Positions 34,592-44,901 are shown, numbered from the stretch's first letter. The stretch: DNA of 64,000 nucleotides from Metamycoplasma salivarium (GCF_900660445.2 NZ_LR214938.2:434001-498000), one strand, 5' to 3'. Notes: generated by a model from the letters alone, not told the origin. Translations and numbers: made by a program.

Positions 34592-35947
34592 ATGGAATCA
34601 TCATCAACATTATTTAAAGGAATAATTACTCATAATGGGTTATGAGGTGCAATTATATCAACAATAGTAATTACATTACTTGGTTTTATTTTATATAGAA
34701 CAAAAGTGTTGAATGATAATGCAACAATTAGTATTCAAAAAATAATTATTAATGTTTTATTACCATTTTTAGCTTTTTATTCTTTTTTACAAAATGCACA
34801 AAAAGAAAATATAAAGACTTTTGGAGTTGTATTTGGGCTTAGTGCAATTTATTATGTTGTACTAACAACTATTGCACTAATTTGAGTTAAATATGCACCA
34901 AAATTTGTGCCTAAAAGAGTTTTAATTAATGCCGAAAACGAGCATAATAAAATTCAAGAAAAATTACCTTTAGAAGAAAGAAAATTGTGAAATACACAAT
35001 CATTTTTAGAACACTTGCAAAAGAAACATTTAGTAAATTGACTTATGTGTATTTATGGTTCAAATATTTTATTTGCAACTCCAATTGTTATGGCTTTATA
35101 TCCAACGGGGCCACAACTTGGTAGTTTAAGTATTTGAAATATACTCTACTATATAGGTGGATTTGGATTTTCATTTTCTTTATTATCAGGAGTTAAATTT
35201 ACAAAAAGAGAATTTGGTTTAACTATGAAAAAAGCCATCACAAATCCATCTTTTATTGTTGTAATTATTGCAATTTTATTGTGAGCTAGTCAATTTATTT
35301 CAGGTGCAGGTGCAAAAATTACTAATATTAAACAAAATTTTGATGTAAAACTAATTGACGCAGATGGTAATTCGTTTATTAAAACAATTACTATGACAAA
35401 ATCTGCAACTTTTGGTCCTAATTTTTCAAGATTGTATGGTTATATAGATTCTGACAATGTTCTTAAATGATTTAGCTATGATAATATTAAAAAAGTTTAT
35501 GTTCCTTATATAGGAAAACCAACTGGTTGATTTGATTGATCAACGACAATGCCTTATTTGTATAAACCTATTAGTTTATTAACAATTCTAGTTAGTCCTT
35601 TAATTTGAATTGTAATTGGAACAAGCTTAGGAAAGGCAAATATAAAACAAATATTTAGTAATTGACAAAACTGACTATTTTTAGTTTATAAAATGATTTT
35701 AATTCCATTATTTATTTTGTGTTTAGTTTTACCTTTTGTGTTTATTAAAGCAATTGATTACAAAACAGGTGCTATTTTAGTTATGACTGGTGCTGTTCCT
35801 CCCGGAACTTCAATTGTAATTTATTCACAACACTTTAAAGTACATGAAAAATATACTGCACAAGTAAGTAGTTTAAGTACAATGTTAAGTTTCATATTTA
35901 TTCCAATGTGACTTGCAATTGGAACAGTGATTTTAAATTTGGTTTAA
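34592..35947 (+). CDS. AEC-family (auxin-efflux-carrier-like) permease
   Basis: This 451-residue membrane protein has about ten hydrophobic helices in two bundles: INVLLPFLAFYSFLQN in the first half, and MTGAVPPGTSIVIYSQHF plus YTAQVSSLSTMLSFI in the second, as in malate/auxin-type permeases. Two features are unusual: a charged cytoplasmic-type loop (residues about 108-150) and an inserted soluble segment of about 85 residues (about 245-330) between helices. Substrate is unknown; the family moves organic acids. It starts 10 bases after rnc. No terminator is visible before the next promoter. Confidence 0.8.
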
Positions 35948-35974
35948 CATAAAAACTTTTTGCCAAATGCAATT

Positions 35975-35983
35975 TGATATAAT
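35975..35983 (+). promoter_or_regulatory. Extended -10 promoter of the lanthipeptide operon
   Basis: TGATATAAT is a perfect TGn-extended -10. Its expected start near 35990 leaves a leader of about 40 bases before the peptide ATG. A TTGCCA at 35960-35965 is only 12 bases away and is probably not a -35. A strong Shine-Dalgarno AAGAGG (36017-36022) precedes the ATG by 7 bases. Confidence 0.6.
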
Positions 35984-36029
35984 TTATGTATGTAAATAAA
36001 AAGTTTGCATAGAAATAAGAGGTTAATTT

Positions 36030-36173
36030 ATGGAATCATATGAATTAAATGAAAAGCTATTAAATAATTTGTACGACCGTGCTATAAATGAAATTAATAA
36101 AAGAAACGAAACTTTAGAAGCAAAGAAGAACATTTTGACAACAAAATGTACAATAATAACTTTAATATGTTAG
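36030..36173 (+). CDS. Candidate class III lanthipeptide precursor (LanA)
   Basis: A 47-residue peptide with its own extended -10 promoter and a good ribosome site, directly upstream of a LanKC-type synthetase. Residues 1-34 are charged and helix-like, with ELNEKLLNNLYDRA, resembling the amphipathic leader helix of class III precursors. The last 11 residues are TTKCTIITLIC. Thr41-x-x-Thr44-x-x-Cys47 fits the labionin pattern (Ser/Thr-x2-Ser/Thr-x2-5-Cys). Thr37, Thr38 and Cys40 give a further possible site. Dehydration of the Thr residues and Cys addition is inferred. The mature product and its activity are unknown. Confidence 0.75.
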   Translation: MESYELNEKLLNNLYDRAINEINKRNETLEAKKNILTTKCTIITLIC

Positions 36174-36183
36174 TATAAACATA

Positions 36184-36489
36184 ATGATAAATATAAGATT
36201 ATCTAAAAAAAATTTTAGTAAGAAACATTTTAACAGTTGTGTCAAAAAGATGCTTGAAATAATTGAATTTAGTAAAATAGAAATACAAAATAATATGGAT
36301 ATTTTGTTTGATGTTGATAGTAACATTCTAAAAATTACTTATGATGATTTAAGTTCAGTGGTATTTACAAATTTTGATAGTGTTGATAATGAAAATCTAA
36401 ATAAAGATAAAAATTCTTGAAAAACTAAAATTCATACCTTTAGTTGTGAATACAAAATTCTCAATGACGACAGCAAAGAAGAAAATTAA
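36184..36489 (+). CDS. 101-residue unknown protein of the lanthipeptide operon
   Basis: Not recognised. It begins MINIRLSKKNFSKKHFNSC, and is basic at the N terminus and acidic towards the end (residues about 62-80). One TGA Trp lies near residue 79. No signal peptide or membrane helix is seen. It has two Cys but no Ser/Thr-Cys rich tail, so it is unlikely to be a second precursor. Its ribosome site is weak, so it may be translated by coupling to the upstream peptide, which ends 10 bases before. It overlaps the synthetase start by 26 bases. It may help precursor handling, regulation or immunity; that is a guess from position only. Confidence 0.65.
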
Positions 36490-38524
36490 AAATCAAACAT
36501 CGTTTTTTAAAAAAGAACAAGCCGATGTTTTTATTCATTGCTACACTGAAGATTTTGTTAAAAATAATTTAAAGCAGGGATGAAAAGTTCACATATATTC
36601 AAATGAGCAAAAATTTGACAGTATATTGAAAATAATAAATGATGCATGTATTAAAAATTTGTGATCATTTAAATATGTTAAAAACAGAGATTTATTATTA
36701 AAACAACTTGATAGAGGATTTGACTTTGCATCATCGGGCAAAATATTCACGATATATGCAGAAAACGATGAACAGTTAATCAACATAGTAACTAAGCTTT
36801 ATAAAAAACTAAAAAGTTATGGTTTTTTTAAAATTATTGGTGATAAAAATTATAAGAATTCGATTATAAACTATAGATATGGTAATTTTTTAGCAACAAG
36901 AGATTACTTTATTTCCAAAGACGGAAAAACCAAAATTTATGATCTTAAAACTAATTATTTACCTAAAAATAGTGGATATATAGACCCATTTATTAAGGAG
37001 AAAGAAAGAGTATCAAAAAAAATAATTTTGAATAATCAATATTTATTTTTAAAAGCCATCTCTTTTTCAAATTATGGTGGTATTTATTTATGCAAAAATT
37101 TAGAAAATAATCACAAATATATACTGAAGGAATCAAGATTTAATGATAAAAATTCCAATTTTTTATCTTCAACATTACGCGATAATGAAGCAAAATACAA
37201 TTTTGATAAACCAAATTTTATAAAATCATTTAGGATAAATAATTCCATATTTTATGTTTTTGATTTTATTAATGGATTAAACCTACTAGAATTGTCATAT
37301 AAAATTAATTTTTATGCTAATGAATGAAGCAAACCAAAGTTTGAAAAAATAATAGATCTTACTAAGAAAAGAATTGAATTTTATCATAATAAAGGATACT
37401 GTTTAAATGATGTTAAGGCTGATAACTTTGTTTATTATAAGCAACAAGTCTATTATGTTGATAAAGAGACAATAAATCCAGTAGATGATTCTAATAAAAA
37501 GGTATATTTGAATGAGAAAATAATATTTTTTAATGAAAAAATATATATGTCTAATGCAATTCAAAGAGATTGGATGTCATTTGCCTCTATCATATTTGAT
37601 TTTTTAGGAATTAATACCTCTATTTATAAATATTTAAAAAATAAAAATATTTTTTGGAGATATTGTGAAATTTTGTTTTTATATAGCAAGTGTAATTTAA
37701 ATATATTCACGTTTATAATGAAGATTTTTGATTCTCAATATAAACATAGTAACAATGTATGTATAAACGAAAATTTTTATATTCAAGAATGAGAAAAACT
37801 TAAGGAACATGTTAAAGATTTAAAGAAGCCTTATATTTGTATTATTCCTAATAGTGAAAGTAAAATTGAAACCATCATTTTAAATATTATTTATAGTTAT
37901 TTATATTCAAACATATTAAATTTTGAGTGGATAAATTGAGACGATTTTGTGGATATATTTGTTAAAGAGGATTCTAAGTTAAACATTAATGAATTATTTT
38001 TATTAATTTGAGACGGAATAATACATTCAAATTGATTAATTGCTAAAAAATATTTAAAGATTCTCGAAGAAAAATATTTAAAAATAGATGAAAAAAATAG
38101 TTTAGCATTTCTTCGCCATAACAATAAATATTTAATACCTTATATAACAAACGGGTATTTAGGATACATTGCAATATTAATAGTTATTTATAAGTATAAC
38201 ATTTTGGAAATTAATAATATTCTTCCAAAATTAGAAGTGGCATATAATGTATTAAAGCAATATAAAAACATATCACAAAAAACAACATGGAACTTTGGTT
38301 ATTCTGGGATCGCATTTTTCATATATATACTAGGAAATTTGTTAAATAAAAAAGATTGGTGATTTGAAGGAATTAAGAAGTTGAGTGTAATTAGTTTGCT
38401 TTTTGATCAAAATTTATTATATACACAATCTGGTGCAGTTACTAATGATTTTTTATTTGGATTAGGGATGGTTTTAAATACTATTGATTTATTTGTTGAA
38501 AGTGAAAAAAAGAATGAAAAATAA
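36464..38524 (+). CDS. Class III lanthionine synthetase (LanKC)
   Basis: A 686-residue protein with the LanKC three-domain order. The lyase region (residues 1-185) shows SSGKIFTIYAEND (91-103), YRYG (137-140) and the stretch DGK...YDLKTNYLP...DPF (153-176), as in RamC/LabKC proteins. The Ser/Thr kinase (about 189-345) has GGIYL (205-209), ATP-binding Lys222 in ILKESR, catalytic Asp316 in GYCLNDVKADNF and metal Asp333 in VDKE. The cyclase-like region (about 480-686) has GYLGYIA, NFGYSGIAFF and FLFGLGM but no Cys-His zinc ligands, which is the class III feature. It should phosphorylate and eliminate Ser/Thr of the upstream peptide and cyclise it. It overlaps both neighbours. Confidence 0.88.
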
Positions 38525-40127
38525 TTACTTGAGTTTATTTAAAAACAGCTTTAAAAAAAACAGTTTTATCTTTTTATTAGTAGTGTTTTTTCAAATTGTA
38601 TATTTGGCATTAATGAATATTTCATTCTATTTTTCTTCTCCAACTTTAGAAGCAATCATTAAGGGCAATTTTCAATCATTTAAAAGAAACTTAGTAATCA
38701 TGATTACTATTAGTTTATTAACAATTTTGTTTTTTATCTTTTATGTTTATATAAAAAATTTATTTGTTAAAAAAATGAGATATACGATATCAATGACAAT
38801 TTTTAAAACATTAACAAGTAATAATTTATATTCATGAAAATTATTTGATCACTCAGATAAATGTGTTTTTTTTGTTAAAAATATTGAATTAATAGTCAAA
38901 TATAAATACTTAGCATATGTAAAATTAATAGACATAGCCATTACTTCAACATTTAGTTTAATTCTTATTGGTTTGCTATTTCCATTGGCATTAGCAGTTA
39001 TTTTTCCAACGTTTTTAATTTGTTCGTTACTAAATTTTGTATATATTAAAAGTAATAAAAAACTTGGCAATATGATAAATGAGATTAATACTCTTGAACT
39101 TAATTATTTAAATGAAACTTTTAATTATTTTGATTATATTGAAAAAAATAACAAAATTGAAACATGAGAAAAATATTTTCAAAAAGAGTCTACAAAAATC
39201 AAAAATTTAAATCTTAAGTTTTCATCTTTTTTTGCTAAAATTTTGTCTTTTTTTACTTTTTCAAATGTTTTAAGTAAAGCTATTGTCATAGTGTCCTTAA
39301 TATTTTTAGGTACAGCTATTTCTAATTACAATGTTTCTACAATAATTCCCATATTATCAACTAGCTTAGTTATGTTTAGTCAAACAATACCTTTATTTAC
39401 TAATATTTCAACTATTCATTATGCTAATGGAATTATTTTTTCATATTTCGAAGGCATAGAAATATACAGTGCCTCAAATAATAAACAACATTTAGAATTT
39501 AAAGATATGGCTATTGATATTGAAAATATTAAAATTGAAAAATGCTTATACAAAAGACTAAAATTGAAAATTATTAAAGGTCAAAAAATATTATTAATTG
39601 GTAAAAATGGTAGTGGAAAATCTCTTTTATTAAATGCTATATCTGGGAATGTTGATCCAAAACTAATTAGAGTTAATATTACTGTCAACGGAAATAAGGT
39701 TGATACATTCAATACCATTTTATATTTTAATTATGTATCAAATATTTCTTATTTTTATGATGCAACATTAAAAAACAATTTACTATTGGATAAACAAATG
39801 GATTCAACAAAATTGAATGAGTTAGTCAAAATTTTTGAATTACAAAACTTAAATATTGAAGAATTTATTGATACAGATAATCTTAAATATTCAGAGGGAG
39901 AACAAGCAAGAATTAATATTCTAAGAGCATATATTCAAAACAAAGACGTTTTGATTCTAGATGAATCATTTTCTAACATTGATGTGAAATTAGCACAGAA
40001 AATTCTTGATTTTTTATTAAATCAAAAACAACTAACAATTTTTGTTGTTTGACACAAATTATCTAATAAATATGTAGACAAATTTGATCAAATAATAAAT
40101 ATAAATCAAGAGGTAAAAAATGTTTAA
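38514..40127 (+). CDS. ABC exporter half-transporter 1 of the lanthipeptide operon
   Basis: This 537-residue protein has an N-terminal membrane domain with about six helices (residues 15-330) fused to a nucleotide-binding domain. The latter has Walker A GKNGSGKS, signature YSEGEQARINILRA (SGGQ changed to SEGE) and Walker B VLILDES. The ATG at 38514 overlaps the end of the synthetase gene by 11 bases. The TTG upstream at 38484 is less likely. No C39 peptidase domain is present. With the next gene it probably forms a heterodimer that exports the peptide or confers immunity. Confidence 0.88.
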
Positions 40128-41745
40128 TCTTAAAAAGTATTATTTAAAATATTTCCCTTCAGTATTAATGCTTGTGCTTTCAAACATGTTTCTTTTCGGT
40201 TCTGAAATTATAAATTTTTATCTTTCGTATCAACTATTTAATAATTTTATTACTCCGCCATTAATTAATCCGACAACAAAATTGATTATTTATTCTATTG
40301 GGGTAGTTGCATCATACATTTTAAGTGCATTATCTCTTGTATTAAATAATTATTTTACTTATAGATTGACTGCATATATTGAAGCAGATTGCAAAAAAAA
40401 GATATATGAAAAATTTAAAAACTCAACTAATATTTCGAGAAATAAGGTAATGAATACTGAAACTTTAAATATTATGAGTAATGACATTAATAGTTATTTA
40501 ATGAGTTCAATTAGTTTTACAATTTCAATTTGAATTTCTATTGTAATGTTTGTAGGAATACTACTAGCATATTTATTTTTAGGGAACCTATATTTATTCA
40601 TTTTTTTAGCAGCTTTTAGCATTCTAGAAGTTTTGGTTAATATTTTTTGTTCATATTTAAATAATAAAATAACTATTCAACAAACAAAAGTTGATGATAA
40701 ATTTCATTCAAAATTTAGTAAATGAATTAAAACATTTTCGTTGTTTTTGTTTTCAAATAAACTATATTTCTTTTTAGCAAAAACTAATGACATTTTCAAA
40801 GAAAACTCTAAACTAAAAAATAAACTAGAAAACAAAAGTGCAATTGCCTCAATTTTGGAAATATCAATGCTAGTCTTGAAATTTGCAATATTTATTACTA
40901 TCGCGCTTTATTTATATAAAGCAAATTTGATTAATTTGGCTTTAATATTGGCAATCGGAACACAATTAAATGTTACTTCTGCCCAAACAAAGATAATAAT
41001 AAGTGATATTAGTAATGCAATGCTTTATAGAGAATTGAAACATAAATTGATTGATACATTTACACCATTAAAAAATAAAAACTCTTTAACTATCTCTAAT
41101 TTCAAAAAACTAGAAATAGTTAATGGAGATATAAATTATGATACTAAAAACATTTTACACAACATCAACTTTTCAATTAAGCGTGGTGACAAAATCTTGT
41201 TAAAAGGGAAATCGGGGTCCGGCAAAAGTTCATTACTTAATGTATTATTTAATAATTTATCGCTAACTTCAGGCAATTATAATGTGAATAATAACAATAT
41301 TGATATAGACACTAATTTGCAAGGAATATTTACTTATTGCAATGATGAAAATATTATTTTTGATGGTAATTTATATGATAATCTAACTTTTTTTGAAGAT
41401 AATCCAAATATAGAAAAGTTAAATAAAGTTATTTCTAATTTAAACATAGATTTTATTAATGATTTAATCCAAAATTTACGCGATATGAAATTGTCTGAAG
41501 GTCAAAAACAATTGATTAATTTAGCAAGAGTCTTATATTCAAATAATGATATTGTTATTATTGATGAAGGATTTTCAAATTTAGACAAACAAAATTTTGA
41601 CAATGCTGTTAAATTAATTTTAAATTTAAATAAGACTTTAATCATTATTTCACATCAATTAGATAAAACATATGAGCAAAAATTTACCAAAGTATTGGAA
41701 CTAAAAGATAAGCAATTACAAGAATTTGGTTTGTCAATTAGTTAA
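40120..41745 (+). CDS. ABC exporter half-transporter 2 of the lanthipeptide operon
   Basis: This 541-residue protein has the same membrane-plus-ATPase layout: helices in residues about 15-310, Walker A GKSGSGKS (residues about 364-371), signature LSEGQKQLINLARVL, Walker B VVIIDEG-type (IVIIDEG) and switch His in IIISHQLDK. It overlaps half-transporter 1 by 8 bases, indicating a heterodimeric exporter. It also lacks a C39 peptidase. The start is the ATG at 40120 after AAGAGGT. It is the last gene of the operon; a hairpin and the GC-rich island follow. Confidence 0.88.
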
Positions 41746-41752
41746 TTTATAC

Positions 41753-41825
41753 CACCATATAAATGGTGTCGGGTTCTCTTTTAGGGAAAACGCGGTGGGG
41801 CTAGGCGATCGAGTCTGGTCATTTT
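41753..41825 (+). other. Hairpin plus GC-rich island of unknown nature
   Basis: Just after the ABC gene, CACCAT (41753-41758)/ATGGTG (41763-41768) form a hairpin with loop ATAA. The next 52 bases (41769-41820) are about 58% G+C by count, far above the surroundings, and end at ATTTTTATT. A small stem TTCTC/GGGAA can form inside, and CGATCG is a palindrome. No open reading frame, tRNA cloverleaf or SRP RNA core is seen. It may be a terminator, a small RNA or the scar of an insertion. Confidence 0.55.
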
Positions 41826-41902
41826 TATTCTTAATTTAAAAATTCATATTTTTCTTTAATTTCTCTCTAGCAAAGAATATTTTTATTTATTTAAAAATCT
41901 AA

Positions 41903-41908
41903 TATAAT
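41903..41908 (+). promoter_or_regulatory. Probable -10 box of smc
   Basis: TATAAT 51 bases before the smc ATG, which has an AAAGGA ribosome site. Confidence 0.5.
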
Positions 41909-41958
41909 ATAAAAAATAAATTTATAGCTTGTTTGTTAACATAAAAAAGGAAATTAAT

Positions 41959-44901
41959 ATGAAATTAATTCAAGTAGAAGCACAGGGGTTTAAATCTTTT
42001 GCTGATAAAGTTTCTCTAAAATTTGATGGTGGTGTGGTTGCTATTATTGGACCTAATGGTTCAGGTAAGTCTAATATTAATGATGCCATTCGTTGGGTTT
42101 TAGGTGAATCAAGTTCAAAAGCTTTACGTGGAGATAATATGGAAGATGTTATTTTTGCTGGTTCAAAAACAGAAAAAGAAATGAATAAAGCAGAAGTAAC
42201 ATTAACTTTTGATAATCGCGATCGCGCAGTTTCTGTACCACATGACTTTTTTACTATTTCGCGTGTCTTGCATCGTGGAAAAGGTGAAAATGAATATTAC
42301 ATTAATGGCGAAGTTGCAAGATTAAGAGATGTAAAAGAAATTGCGATGGAAAGTGGAATTTCAAAATCATCGCTTGCTATTATCAGTCAAGGAACAATTA
42401 GCGATATTGCTGAAGCTACTCCTGAAAGACGGAGAGAAATTTTTGAAGAAGCTTCTGGAACTTCTATGTATCGTTTTAGAAAAATAGAAGCGCAAAGAAA
42501 ATTAGAAAGAACAGAAGAAGCATTATCACAAATTACTATTTTGGTTCAAGAATTGGAAAAACAAAGAAAACCATTAGAAAGACAAGCTGAAAAAGCAAAA
42601 ATTTATAATGAAAAAATGGAACAACTTAAAGATGTTGAAGTTGCTTTATTAGTTCATGATTTAATGTATTTTTCTGATAAATTAAAAACTCTAGAAATTG
42701 AAGCACACGATTTTGAACTTGCTAAAGAAGATTTAGAAGCTAGATTAAATTCTTATACTGCTTCTTATAACCAAAAAACTGAAATTAGTGTTGAAGTTGA
42801 AAAAATGGTTCAATCATTACAAAAAGAATTAGATCAAACCACTTCTGAAATTTCAAATATGGAAATTAGAAGTGCTAAAGAAACACAACACCGTCAAATG
42901 ATATTAGACGGAACTTTGAAAGTTACATCACAACACAAAAAAGAAGCCTTACAAAATATTCTTTCTGAATTGAATGAAAAAATAATGGCTTTCAAAAAAT
43001 CAATTGCACAAAAAAATGATGAGTTACAAACAATCGAAGATGAAACTATCAAACTTAATACCAATATTAATGAATTAAATAGACTTTATTCAATTGAAGT
43101 TGATAAATTAAACAAAGTTAAAAGCAAAATTGATGTCATCAAAGATGTTAGAGATAATAGAACATCATTAGCTAAAGGTACTAAAAACGTTGTTGAAAAT
43201 GCTAATTTGTTTAAAGGTTATAAAGCACTAGTTAGTCAAATTATTCAAGTTGAAAAACAATATGCAGTAGCTATTGAAACGGTTTTAGCAAACGCTACTC
43301 AACATATCGTTGTTGATACTCCTGAAACTGCAGTTGATGCAATCAATTTCTTAAAACAAAATAATGGTGGTCGTGCAACGTTTATTCCATTATCTTCAAT
43401 TTCCCCAAAATCAGTTCATGAACAACACATTGTTGTTGCTCAAACACAAAAAGGTTTTTTAGGTGTCGCTTCAGAACTTGTAACAGCTGAAAAACAATAT
43501 GATGTATTAAGAAAATTCTTATTAGGAAATATTTTAGTTTGCGACACTATTGAAAATGCTAATAAATTATCTAAACTATTAGAAAAAAGATATATGGTTG
43601 TAACACTTGATGGCGATGTTGTTAGACCTGGTGGCGTTATGAGCGGTGGTCAAGCTAGCCAAAATATTTCAATATTTGGTATTGAAGACCAACTAAAACA
43701 ACTAGAAGAATTAATTACTCCACTTGAACAAAATATTAATCTACTAAGAGATAAAATTTCAAAACTTGAATTTGATAAACAAGCAAAAATCTCTTTAAGT
43801 ACAAACTATTCTTTAGAAAAAGCAAATTATGAAACTAAATTGCAAGAATTTCTAGCTGAATTTGATAAATATTCAGTTGAATATAAGAACTTAACTAGTG
43901 AAGCTTTGGAATTAGAATCAAATGTTGATTTTGCTAAAGCATTGGCTGAATTAATTACAAAAAGAAGCACAATTGCTGCAAGATTAAAATCTCAAACTGA
44001 AATTTTGCAATCAACTAAGCAACAAATTTATGACATAGGTTATAAGAAAAACGAAGCTGAAGTTGCTATGAGAGAGTTGCTTGCTGAAAATGGTAAGAAA
44101 TTAGCTGAAAAAGTTAGAGCAGAAGCAACAATTGAAAATGCTAAAAAGAGGCTTGCTGAACAATATTCAATGTTATTTGAAACAGCAAAACAATTTTACA
44201 AACCTGAAATTGATTTTGATGTTGCACGTAAATTGGTTGACAATCTAAAACAAGATATTCGTGAACTTGGACATATTAACTTAGATGCAATCAAACAATT
44301 TGAAGAAGTTCAAGCTAGATATGATGAAGTAAAAACTCAAGAAGAACAAATTACCGCTGCAAAACAAACTATTGAAGAAGCAATTGATGAAATGGACAAA
44401 ATAATTGTTGAAAAGATTACACAAACTGTTGAACTTGTTAATAATGAATTTAAATTTGTATTTAGTAAAATGTTTGGTGGTGGTATGGCTGAAATTAGAT
44501 ATACTGACCCAGATAATTTATTAGAAACAGGAATTGATGTTATTGCTCAACCTCCAGGAAAATCAATTAAAAACTTGAAATTATTTTCAGGTGGAGAAAA
44601 AGCATTGATTGCAATTTCATTGCTATTCTCAATTTTAAAAGCAAAACCATTACCTTTATGTATTTTAGATGAAGTTGAAGCTGCATTGGATGAAGCAAAT
44701 GTTATTAGATTTGCAGAATTCTTACAAAATCTTAAAAAAGATACTCAATTTGTTGTTATTACACACCGTCAAGGAACAATGGAACGTGTTGATAAACTTT
44801 ATGGTGCAACTATGCAAAAACGTGGTGTAACAACATTCTTTAGTGTTAGCTTAGCAGATGCTAAAAATCTTATTGATGAAAGTGAGCAACACAATGGTTA
44901 A
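41959..44901 (+). CDS. smc: Chromosome segregation ATPase SMC
   Basis: This 980-residue protein starts at ATG 41959 (MKLIQVEAQGFKSFADKV). Head parts: Walker A GPNGSGKSN (residues about 34-42) and, at the C end, LFSGGEKALIAIS with Walker B LCILDEVEAALDEAN. Two coiled-coil arms flank a hinge (about residues 400-560, with GGRATFIPLS and GGVMSGGQ). It is shorter than the usual 1150-1190, so the arms are reduced. It condenses and segregates the chromosome. In Bacillus smc follows rnc; here the permease and the lanthipeptide operon lie between. Its 3' end overlaps a small lipoprotein gene. Confidence 0.97.
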   Translation: MKLIQVEAQGFKSFADKVSLKFDGGVVAIIGPNGSGKSNINDAIRWVLGESSSKALRGDNMEDVIFAGSKTEKEMNKAEVTLTFDNRDRAVSVPHDFFTISRVLHRGKGENEYYINGEVARLRDVKEIAMESGISKSSLAIISQGTISDIAEATPERRREIFEEASGTSMYRFRKIEAQRKLERTEEALSQITILVQELEKQRKPLERQAEKAKIYNEKMEQLKDVEVALLVHDLMYFSDKLKTLEIEAHDFELAKEDLEARLNSYTASYNQKTEISVEVEKMVQSLQKELDQTTSEISNMEIRSAKETQHRQMILDGTLKVTSQHKKEALQNILSELNEKIMAFKKSIAQKNDELQTIEDETIKLNTNINELNRLYSIEVDKLNKVKSKIDVIKDVRDNRTSLAKGTKNVVENANLFKGYKALVSQIIQVEKQYAVAIETVLANATQHIVVDTPETAVDAINFLKQNNGGRATFIPLSSISPKSVHEQHIVVAQTQKGFLGVASELVTAEKQYDVLRKFLLGNILVCDTIENANKLSKLLEKRYMVVTLDGDVVRPGGVMSGGQASQNISIFGIEDQLKQLEELITPLEQNINLLRDKISKLEFDKQAKISLSTNYSLEKANYETKLQEFLAEFDKYSVEYKNLTSEALELESNVDFAKALAELITKRSTIAARLKSQTEILQSTKQQIYDIGYKKNEAEVAMRELLAENGKKLAEKVRAEATIENAKKRLAEQYSMLFETAKQFYKPEIDFDVARKLVDNLKQDIRELGHINLDAIKQFEEVQARYDEVKTQEEQITAAKQTIEEAIDEMDKIIVEKITQTVELVNNEFKFVFSKMFGGGMAEIRYTDPDNLLETGIDVIAQPPGKSIKNLKLFSGGEKALIAISLLFSILKAKPLPLCILDEVEAALDEANVIRFAEFLQNLKKDTQFVVITHRQGTMERVDKLYGATMQKRGVTTFFSVSLADAKNLIDESEQHNG

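Noticed and set aside
35953-36006. Inverted repeat AAACTTTTT/AAAAAGTTT flanking the lanthipeptide promoter as an operator
   Set aside because: Nine bases of A/T-rich match 36 bases apart can arise by chance; no further support.
41769-41820. tRNA gene or SRP 4.5S RNA
   Set aside because: No cloverleaf can be drawn on either strand and the conserved SRP core GGTC..GGAAGGAAGCAGCC is absent.
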